A stretch of DNA of 19,610 bases from contig DBLZ01000048.1 of the NCBI GenBank assembly GCA_002297545.1, positions 1 to 19,610 on the forward strand. Reading direction: 5' to 3'. Source of the stretch: Prevotellaceae bacterium UBA711. GTDB taxonomy: Bacteria > Bacteroidota > Bacteroidia > Bacteroidales > Bacteroidaceae. Shown one piece after another: positions 13,809 through 19,610 of the stretch; position 1 is the first letter of the stretch, and every line of letters starts with the position of its first letter. Position numbers and translations under genes: made by a program. Under the pieces are notes generated by a model. The model worked only from the letters and a program-made list of their open reading frames with translations, made no database searches and was not told where the DNA came from.

Positions 13809-15785
13809 CTACTCCCTGTCGTCCGTGTCCACGGTCATGTGGCAGGTGCGGCAGTCGAAGCGCAAGCGGAAGCGGCGTCCGTCGGCGCCACGCAGGTAGA
13901 GGTTGCCTTGCACGGCCTGCGGGTTGTTGCGGAGGCACTGCCCCGTCTGGTAGCGTATGCAGTAGCGGCAGGTCATCAGGGGGTGTGGTTCGGGGCAAGT
14001 GTCGTCCACGGGGCCTATGTCGCACAACGTGGCGGGGATAGCGCGGCGTGCCGGGGCATCATCAGGACGGGACGGGGCACCATCGTGCAGTGCCGGGACT
14101 GTGGCGATGTCCTGCAACAGCTCCCTGCGCCACGAGGCCAGCAGGCTGCGCGGTATGAACCACGGGGAGGAGAAGCGGACGATGACGCCGACGGTCTCGT
14201 AGACGGTGTCACCCAGGCGCGAGAGCACGTCGCGGATGGAGGCCGACTGGTCGGTGCGTGCCGGCTGGTGGGCGTATTCATATTCACGCGAGGCGGTGCG
14301 CACTGCCTGCGGCAACGGGCGGGCTTCGGGCGATGCCGTGTCTGCATCAGGAGGAAGCGTGCCGGCATCAGGCTGAAGCGTGCTGGACACCTGCGCCACC
14401 TCCAGGCGGAAGCCCGCCGGTGTCTCGGCCAGCGTCCATTGCAAGGGCAATGTCCTGCGGGCGGTGGTGCCAGCGAGGGTGGCCTCCATGCGCTGGTCCT
14501 GGTTGCGGTAGACCGTGGTGCCTTCGCGTAGTCCCTGTGGCATGCGGTGGGGATAGAGGTGGTTTCCCTCGGCGCGGTTTATGCGGAAGCCCACCAGGCA
14601 GGGCTGTCCTCCTTCGTCGGAGATGTAGCACAGTCCGTCGCCATTGGCAAAGGAGGCGGTGCCGGCCACCACTATATGGTCGCGGCGCACGGCCTTGACG
14701 AAGCCGACTGGCTGCCCCATGCTCTTGGGCGTGGCGCTGTTGCACAGGTCGGTGGTGCGGCCGTGCATGAAGTAGTCCGTGAAGCCGCGGTTGAAACTGC
14801 GGCTGGGGTCGGGCGTGAAGGAGAGTTCCACCCTGCCCATGGATGCGCGGCAGTATTCCCGCCGGCGGCGGAAGATGTCGTCCAGGCGGCTGCGGTACCA
14901 GGCCGTAACGTTCCTGACGTATGCCTCGTCCTTGAGCCTGCCCTCTATCTTGAGGGAGCGTGCCCCGGCATCGAGGAGTGCCTCCAGCTCCTTGGTGCGG
15001 TTCATGTCGCGCATGGAGAGGAGGTATCGCCCTGTGGCCAGCTTGCGGCCGGCTGCATCCTCCAGATCGTAGGGCATGCGGCAGAACTGTGCACACTCGC
15101 CACGGTTGGCGCTGCGTCCGTAGCATACCTGGGATGCATAGCAGCGTCCGTTGTAGCTTACGCATATGGCTCCGTGGATGAAGACCTCGAGCACTGCCTC
15201 GGGCACCTGGCGGTGTATGGCGGCTATCTCCTCAAGGGAGAGTTCGCGTGCCAAGACCACTTGTTCGTAGCCTCTGGCACACAGGTCGCGCACCTTCCCG
15301 GCCGTGTGGTTGTCCATCTGTGTGGATGCATGCAGTGGGATGGGCGGGAAGCCGGGCAACGTGACCAGCCTCTCGTCCTGCACTATCAAGGCGTCCACCC
15401 CGATGGAGTACATCCTCCAGGCCAGGTCGCGGGCACGGAGCAACTCGTCCCTGCCGTTGAGCAGCGTGTTGAGCGTGACATATACCTTCACGCCAAAGGG
15501 GCGGGCGTAGGCCACCACGCTGGCTATGTCTTCGTCGCTGTTGCCGGCCGAGGCGCGGGCGCCAAACTCTTCGGCACCCATGTACACGGCATCCGCGCCG
15601 TGGTCTATGGCGGCCATGGCGCAGGCGAGGTTGCGGGCGGGGACCAGGAGCTCTATGGCGGTGGGGGGAAGAGAAGGGGACGGGCAGGACACGTCTGACG
15701 AGTCTGACCTGTCCGACAAGGCCGACAAGTCCTTAACGGCGGGCGATGTGCGATGTCCGGCCGGGAGGTTAGTGTTCGAGGGCAT
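13809..15785 (-). CDS. U32 peptidase-family protein (RlhA-like)
   Basis: About 658 residues from the ATG at 15785. The U32 domain begins at AIELLVPARNLACAMAAIDH, and the U32 signature EVFIHGAICVSYNGRCYAS is complete at about 200-218. It is followed by the cysteine-rich VCYGRSANRGECAQFCR, which in RNA-modifying U32 proteins is linked to iron-sulfur and hydroxylation chemistry. Length and the extended C-terminal half resemble E. coli RlhA (23S rRNA C2501 hydroxylation) more than the shorter TrhP. A C-terminal Cys cluster (CRYCIRYQTGQC and CRTCH) is extra. The start overlaps the end of metA by 17 bases; an ATG at 15806 is also possible. The N-terminal tail contains a 9-base repeat array (LSDRSDSSD). 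The role as RNA hydroxylase is inferred. Confidence 0.85.
   Translation of the reverse strand: MPSNTNLPAGHRTSPAVKDLSALSDRSDSSDVSCPSPSLPPTAIELLVPARNLACAMAAIDHGADAVYMGAEEFGARASAGNSDEDIASVVAYARPFGVKVYVTLNTLLNGRDELLRARDLAWRMYSIGVDALIVQDERLVTLPGFPPIPLHASTQMDNHTAGKVRDLCARGYEQVVLARELSLEEIAAIHRQVPEAVLEVFIHGAICVSYNGRCYASQVCYGRSANRGECAQFCRMPYDLEDAAGRKLATGRYLLSMRDMNRTKELEALLDAGARSLKIEGRLKDEAYVRNVTAWYRSRLDDIFRRRREYCRASMGRVELSFTPDPSRSFNRGFTDYFMHGRTTDLCNSATPKSMGQPVGFVKAVRRDHIVVAGTASFANGDGLCYISDEGGQPCLVGFRINRAEGNHLYPHRMPQGLREGTTVYRNQDQRMEATLAGTTARRTLPLQWTLAETPAGFRLEVAQVSSTLQPDAGTLPPDADTASPEARPLPQAVRTASREYEYAHQPARTDQSASIRDVLSRLGDTVYETVGVIVRFSSPWFIPRSLLASWRRELLQDIATVPALHDGAPSRPDDAPARRAIPATLCDIGPVDDTCPEPHPLMTCRYCIRYQTGQCLRNNPQAVQGNLYLRGADGRRFRLRFDCRTCHMTVDTDDRE
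15693..15728. repeat. 9-base repeat array in U32 gene N-terminus
   Basis: Four units in tandem: GTCTGACGA, GTCTGACCT, GTCCGACAA and GGCCGACAA. They encode the Ser-Asp-rich tail LSALSDRSDSSDV on the minus strand. GTCTGACCTGTCCGAC (15702-15717) is identical to 16981-16996 in the ABC-F gene, in the same orientation. Confidence 0.7.
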
Positions 15786-16677
15786 AGGGCGATTGTGGGT
15801 TGACATAGTAGTGGAGCCAGTTGGAGAAGAGCAGGTTGCCGTGTGCACGCCACGTCACCTGCGGGCCGTGCTCCATGTTGTCGTCGGCATAATAGTTGTA
15901 GGGCATCTGTATGGGCAGGCCCTTGCCCAGGTCGCGCCGATATTCGGTGTCGAGTGTGCCGGGGGCGTACTCACTGTGGCCCGTAATGAAGATTTCCCTG
16001 CCCCCGCGTGCCATTACCACGGAGACTCCGCTCAGGGGGCTTTCGGCCACGATGTTCAGGGCTGGCACGCGCTCTATGTCCTCGCGCCTCACCTCGGTGT
16101 GGCGGCTGTGGGGCATGCTGAACGTGTCGTCGAAACCACGGAAGAGGGGAAGCCCCGGGCGCAGTGGCGTCTGCGGGAAGATGCCGAACATCTTGCGCGG
16201 CAGCGGGTGCTTGGGCACACCATAGTGGTAGTAAAGCCCGGCCTGTGCCGCCCAGCAGATGTACATGGTGGCGGTAGCGTTGGTGCGGCACCAGCGGAAT
16301 ATCTCCTCCAGCTCGGGCCAGTAGTCCACCTGTTCAAAGTCCAGGTGCTCCACCGGGGCGCCGGTGATGATGATGCCGTCGAAGCGCTCCGCCCGCATGT
16401 CGTCGAAGTAGCGGTAGAAGGCCTGCATGTGCTCGGCGGAGGTATGCCGGGGCGTGTGGCTCCGGAGCTTCATCAGGTGTATCTCCAGGAAGAGGGGCGA
16501 GAGGGAGAGGACGCGCAGAAGGTCGGTCTCTGTGGCCTCCTTCATTGGCATAAGGTTGAGTATGGCTATGCGCAGTGGGCTCAGGCCGCAAGGGGCGGCA
16601 CAAGTGTCGCCCGTGAGGATGTTCTCCCGGCGTAGTTGCTCTATGGCGGGCAGTCCTTTAGGTAGTATCAATGGCAT
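15769..16677 (-). CDS. metA: Homoserine O-acyltransferase MetA, predicted acetyl type
   Basis: MetA transfers an acyl group from acyl-CoA to homoserine, the first committed step of methionine synthesis. This 302-residue protein is full length. Catalytic residues of the family are present: C141 in YICWAAQAGLYYHYG, with H234 and E236 in TGHSEY. In this family the residue after GAPx decides the acyl donor: Gly (E. coli GAPLG) favours succinyl-CoA and Glu favours acetyl-CoA. Here it is Glu110 in TGAPVEHLDFEQVDYW, so the enzyme is predicted to make O-acetylhomoserine despite the common succinyltransferase label. It starts 42 bases after the ABC-F stop, and its end overlaps the U32 start. Confidence 0.94.
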   Translation of the reverse strand: MPLILPKGLPAIEQLRRENILTGDTCAAPCGLSPLRIAILNLMPMKEATETDLLRVLSLSPLFLEIHLMKLRSHTPRHTSAEHMQAFYRYFDDMRAERFDGIIITGAPVEHLDFEQVDYWPELEEIFRWCRTNATATMYICWAAQAGLYYHYGVPKHPLPRKMFGIFPQTPLRPGLPLFRGFDDTFSMPHSRHTEVRREDIERVPALNIVAESPLSGVSVVMARGGREIFITGHSEYAPGTLDTEYRRDLGKGLPIQMPYNYYADDNMEHGPQVTWRAHGNLLFSNWLHYYVNPQSPYALEH

Positions 16678-16719
16678 GGTATAGGGTAAGCGGTGGTATA
16701 TATTATATATAAGGTGTGG

Positions 16720-18666
16720 TCACTCCATCAGTTCCATCCAGCGCTCCTCGGCCTGGGCCAATTGCTGCTTCAGCCGCGTGTGCTTCTCGTACAGGGCCAT
16801 GTCCTGCGCGCCCTCCTGCGTGGACATCTGCTGTTCCACGATGGCAATGGCGCCCTCCAGCTGCGTGACCTCGGCCTCGGCCTCTGCAATGGCCTTCTCG
16901 CGTTTCTTCTGTGCCCTGGCCTGGGCCTTCTGTTCCTCGTAGGAAAGCTTGCTGTCGGAGGGGTCCGGCCGGTCTGACTTGTCTGACCTGTCCGACTTGT
17001 CTGACTTGTCAGCCTGGTTGGCCCCGGCCGGCCGCTCGGACAGGGCTGCGGCCTGCTCGGCCTCGTGGCTGCGTATCCAGTCGTAGATGCCTCCGAGGTA
17101 CTCGCGCACGCGGCCGCCGCCGAACTCGTAGACGCGCTCCACCAGGCCGTCGAGGAAGTCGCGGTCGTGGCTCACGACTATCACCGTGCCGTCGAAGTCG
17201 CGTATGGCCTCCTTCAGGACGTCCTTGGACTTGAGGTCGAGGTGGTTCGTAGGTTCGTCCAGGATGAGCAGGTTCACGGGTTCGAGGAGCAGCTTTATCA
17301 TGGCCAGGCGTGTGCGCTCTCCGCCGGAGAGGAACTTGACCTTGCGCTCGGAGAGCTCGCCTCCGAACATGAAGGCGCCCAGTATGTCGCGTATCTTCAG
17401 GCGTATCTCGCCCCGGGCCACGCGGTCGATGGTGTCGAACACCGTAAGGTTCTCGTTGAGCAGCTGCGCCTGGTTTTGGGCGAAGTATCCTATCTGGACA
17501 TTGTGTCCCAAGGTCAGCTTGCCGGTGTAGTCGGTTATCTCGTCCATGATACACTTGACGAGCGTAGACTTACCTTCGCCGTTCTTGCCCACGAAGGCCA
17601 CTTTCTCGCCGCGGTTGATGGTGAGATTGACATCGTGGAAGATGACATGGTCGCCATAGGCTTTGGCCACATCCTCGCAGATGACGGGGTAGTTTCCACT
17701 ACGGCTGCTGCATACAAACTTCAGGCGCAAGGCGGAGTTGTCTTCTTCGTCCACTTCGATACGCTCTATCTTCTCCAGTTGCTTGATGCGGCTCTGCACC
17801 TGCACGGCCTTCGTGGCCTTGTAGCGGAAACGCTCGATGAAGGCTTCCGTGTCTTCTATCTGCTTCTGCTGGTTCTCGTAGGCACGCAACTGCTGTTCGC
17901 GCCTTTCCTTACGCAACACGATGAAGTCATCGTACTTCACCTTGTAGTCGTAGATTTGTCCGCAGGTGATTTCGATGGTCCGCGTGGTGACGTTGTTAAG
18001 GAAGGCGCGGTCGTGGCTGACCAGAACTACCGCATTGGCACGGGTGGAAAGGAAGTTCTCCAGCCACTGTATGCTCTCGATGTCGAGGTGGTTGGTAGGC
18101 TCGTCAAGCAGGAGCACGTCAGGACGCCGGAGCAGGAGTTTTGCCAACTCGATACGCATGCGCCATCCGCCGGAGAACTCGCTGGTGGGGCGTTGGAAGT
18201 CTTCACGGTTGAATCCCAGACCTTGCAGGGTACGTTCTATTTCGGCGCGGTAGTTGGTTCCGCCCATCATCAGGAAGCGTTCATTCTCGTGGGTGAAGCG
18301 TTCGATGAGTTTATGGTAGTCCTCGCTGTCGTAGTCGGTGCGTTCGGCAAGTTCGCGGTTCATGCGTTCAATGTTTGCCTGCATCTCGAAGATGTGCTCG
18401 AAGGCGAGTTCCGCTTCCTGCATCACAGTTCGCTCGTCGCTGAGAATCATCACCTGGGGCAGGTAACCGATGGTGCATTCGCGGGGCACGGCCACGACAC
18501 CGGCCGTGGGCTGTTGCAAGCCTGCCAATATCTTAAGCATGGTAGATTTTCCGGCGCCGTTCTTGCCTACCAAGGCAATGCGGTCTTTCTTGTTGATGAC
18601 GTAAGAGACGTCTTCGAACAACGGCGTGGCGTTAAATTCCACCTTCAATCCTTCTACTGATATCAT
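16720..18666 (-). CDS. ABC-F family ATP-binding cassette protein
   Basis: A 648-residue soluble twin ABC ATPase of the ABC-F group, which act on the ribosome rather than in transport. The first cassette has Walker A GKNGAGKST (34-42), signature FSGGWRMRIELAKLLL and Walker B VLLLDEPTNHLD. An interdomain linker (about 240-310, highly charged) follows. The second cassette has GKNGEGKST, LSGGERTRLAMIKLLL and LLILDEPTNHLD. A C-terminal coiled coil spans about 585-645. No membrane segments are seen. Housekeeping relatives (Uup/YdiF/EttA types) are more likely than an antibiotic-protection factor, given the biosynthetic neighbours. A Ser-Asp-Lys repeat (about 551-566) encoded by 9-base repeats separates cassette 2 from the coiled coil. 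It is the first gene of the run. Confidence 0.93.
   Translation of the reverse strand: MISVEGLKVEFNATPLFEDVSYVINKKDRIALVGKNGAGKSTMLKILAGLQQPTAGVVAVPRECTIGYLPQVMILSDERTVMQEAELAFEHIFEMQANIERMNRELAERTDYDSEDYHKLIERFTHENERFLMMGGTNYRAEIERTLQGLGFNREDFQRPTSEFSGGWRMRIELAKLLLRRPDVLLLDEPTNHLDIESIQWLENFLSTRANAVVLVSHDRAFLNNVTTRTIEITCGQIYDYKVKYDDFIVLRKERREQQLRAYENQQKQIEDTEAFIERFRYKATKAVQVQSRIKQLEKIERIEVDEEDNSALRLKFVCSSRSGNYPVICEDVAKAYGDHVIFHDVNLTINRGEKVAFVGKNGEGKSTLVKCIMDEITDYTGKLTLGHNVQIGYFAQNQAQLLNENLTVFDTIDRVARGEIRLKIRDILGAFMFGGELSERKVKFLSGGERTRLAMIKLLLEPVNLLILDEPTNHLDLKSKDVLKEAIRDFDGTVIVVSHDRDFLDGLVERVYEFGGGRVREYLGGIYDWIRSHEAEQAAALSERPAGANQADKSDKSDRSDKSDRPDPSDSKLSYEEQKAQARAQKKREKAIAEAEAEVTQLEGAIAIVEQQMSTQEGAQDMALYEKHTRLKQQLAQAEERWMELME
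16972..17016. repeat. 9-base repeat array in ABC-F linker
   Basis: Five units, in frame: GTCTGACTT, GTCTGACCT, GTCCGACTT, GTCTGACTT, and degenerate GTCAGCCTG. They encode the minus-strand stretch ADKSDKSDRSDKSD between the second ATPase cassette and the C-terminal coiled coil. The repeat is the same type, in the same orientation, as the array at 15693-15728. Confidence 0.75.
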
Positions 18667-18696
18667 AATGTCAATGAATTTTAGCGTTCAAGGGTG

Positions 18697-18704
18697 CAAA
18701 GGTA
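18697..18704 (-). promoter_or_regulatory. Candidate -7 box TACCTTTG for the ABC-F gene run
   Basis: The minus strand reads TACCTTTG, matching the Bacteroides -7 consensus TAnnTTTG, 30 bases before the ATG at 18666. The short leader fits the main promoter of the ABC-F, metA, U32, radA and FAD genes. No clear -33 TTTG is seen. Confidence 0.55.
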
Positions 18705-18769
18705 GTGATTTTCGGTTGTTTGTGCTCCATTTCTTTTAAGGAAAGAAAATGAAGATAGGAAAAATATCA

Positions 18770-18818
18770 TATTCTTGCTCGGTAACTCACTTTTTTTTTG
18801 AGTTACCGAGCAAGAATA
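18770..18818. other. Perfect 20-bp inverted repeat with T-tract loop
   Basis: Bases 18770-18789 and 18799-18818 are exact reverse complements; the core reads GCTCGGTAACTCA...TGAGTTACCGAGC. The 9-base loop is C followed by eight T. After one mismatch, four more bases pair (18765-18768 with 18820-18823). The T run sits in the loop rather than after the stem, and the flanking genes diverge, so this is not an ordinary terminator of either. It could be an orphan terminator, a small RNA, or a mobile repeat. Confidence 0.65.
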
Positions 18819-19121
18819 CGATACATTAGTTATAGCAAAGCCAACATATAATACTGTATAACAAACAATTATATTATTATTCAATTAAAAAGTAAAACTC
18901 GTAGCAAAAGTGCCCATTGCCCTGCAAATACCCATTCATAGACCTCACAGTCCGTTGCAGGAGCAGGCATTGAGGGGATGTTACACAGATACATCCGCCG
19001 CAAGAAAACATTTGCCGGATGAATTATTCCTCAGTTGCTCTTGGCAGATTAGAAGAATACATTTACCTTTACATCGGATATTAAAGAAAAGGCGACATGC
19101 CTGTCACCATACTAAAGAAGC

Positions 19122-19610
19122 ATGAAAGGAAACAGCAACATAGAATTATTCCGGGTAGGTCCTAGCCTGTTCGACATCACTTTTCCCGTTTCGGACCGGA
19201 GGCCGACGGAACTGGTTCCGTCGCTGGCGCCATTCCTCTTGCCCAAGGAAGAAGTTGCGGAGAAGAACGGGAAGAGCCTATTCTCGCTCACCCTCCTGCC
19301 GCCCGGAAGCGAAGGAATTCCCAAGGCAGAACCAGCAACCGAAAAGGCCACCCCACACTACCGCCAACTGGTGGAGTTTGAATGGGAAGGAACACGATGC
19401 ACCATCAGTGCCACCTCCGACGGCCACTCCCACCTCATCAGCATCCTTACACCGGACTCCTCCCGCGCCTATTCGGCACAGGTACGCTGACACAGCATGG
19501 GACGGTAACGGACAGATTCGCGCTCAACAACATACTGATGATGGCCTACGCCTTCAACACTGCCTGTCGCGGCACCCTGCTGATGCATGCTTCCGTCATC
19601 AAAAAAGATG
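19122..19610 (+). pseudogene. HPr-kinase-like protein, apparently frameshifted, partial
   Basis: From the ATG at 19122 the frame runs 122 residues and stops at 19488-19490 (ending RAYSAQVR). In the -1 frame, coding then continues without a stop from at least 19469 to the window edge, reading FALNNILMMAYAFNTACRG and then TLLMHASVIKKD. That second stretch matches what I recall of Bacteroidales HPr-kinase-like proteins just before their GKSGTGKSTHSRLWL P-loop, which here would lie beyond the window. The first part (LVEFEWEGTRCTISATSDG) looks like their N-terminal beta domain. One gene split by a single-base frameshift near 19465-19490 is therefore likely. No homopolymer marks the site. Family relatives are Ser kinase/phosphatase-like proteins of unknown target. 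Confidence 0.6.

Larger units (their letters stand above)
18667..19121. other. Divergent intergenic region with large hairpin
   Basis: This 455-base region separates the minus-strand ABC-F gene from the plus-strand HPr-kinase-like gene. It holds the ABC-F promoter candidate, a 20-bp perfect hairpin (18770-18818), and an AT-rich stretch to about 18900. After that comes higher-GC sequence open on the plus strand from 18910 to 19125, which does not look like a known protein. Confidence 0.5.

Noticed and set aside
13750..14025. Upstream extension of the radA frame by 92 codons
   Set aside because: The extension is antisense-frame sequence over the U32 gene end, with Arg/Pro/His-rich low-complexity translation; the RadA zinc finger starts properly from the ATG at 13749.
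17065..18660. 531-codon plus-strand frame opposite the ABC-F gene
   Set aside because: Antisense shadow produced by GC-rich codon bias; the minus strand encodes two complete ABC cassettes.
18681..18884. 67-codon minus-strand frame upstream of the ABC-F gene
   Set aside because: It runs through the 20-bp inverted repeat and AT-rich non-coding sequence and looks like a chance frame.
18910..19125. 71-codon plus-strand frame ending in an ATGA overlap with the HPr-kinase-like start, possibly a coupled small gene or precursor peptide
   Set aside because: The translation is rich in His, Arg and Pro with no recognisable domain or leader motif, and no promoter or clear ribosome site is visible. The ATGA overlap may be chance. 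Homology search of the peptide would decide.

Overview
The window looks like a Bacteroidales chromosome (Bacteroidaceae or Prevotellaceae type) carrying one end of an integrated mobile element. Clues are BspA-like leucine-rich-repeat proteins, promoter boxes of the Bacteroides form TAnnTTTG, a MetA of the predicted acetyl-transferring type, and element genes (tyrosine integrase, excisionase-like helix-turn-helix proteins, RepA-like ATPase, zinc-ribbon/Toprim protein) typical of Bacteroides mobilizable elements. The element (about 1-8450) is moderate to low in GC; the chromosomal genes to the right are clearly GC-rich. The species cannot be named from this sequence alone.

Region 1, about 1-8450, mobile element. 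On the minus strand lie a zinc-finger protein with four helix-turn-helix units (7156-8097), a tyrosine recombinase (5905-7023), a two-membrane-segment protein (3640-4479), an unrecognised protein (2948-3625), and an operon of helix-turn-helix protein, RepA-like ATPase and DUF6371-type primase-like protein (75-2668). The only plus-strand gene is a membrane-anchored ankyrin protein (4754-5803), probably cargo. Relaxase genes and the left end are not in the window. A 61-base regulatory block occurs twice, in front of the integrase and in front of the replication operon. A 44-base imperfect direct repeat lies behind the four-HTH gene, near the right end.

Region 2, about 8446-10565, two tandem BspA-like secreted proteins on the minus strand. 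The downstream copy (8446-9087) stops abruptly exactly where the AT-rich element sequence begins, so the element probably inserted into it. The leader upstream has two homopolymer tracts and strong hairpins.

Region 3, about 10566-18666, a minus-strand run of housekeeping genes read in the order ABC-F ATPase, metA, U32 peptidase-family protein, radA and a COG2509-type FAD protein. It is closed by a 14-bp hairpin at 10480-10519. Three of the spacers carry alternating TA tracts, and two of the genes contain the same in-frame 9-base repeat array.

Region 4, about 18667-19610, a divergent intergenic region with a perfect 20-bp hairpin, then the start of an HPr-kinase-like gene that appears frameshifted and runs off the right edge.
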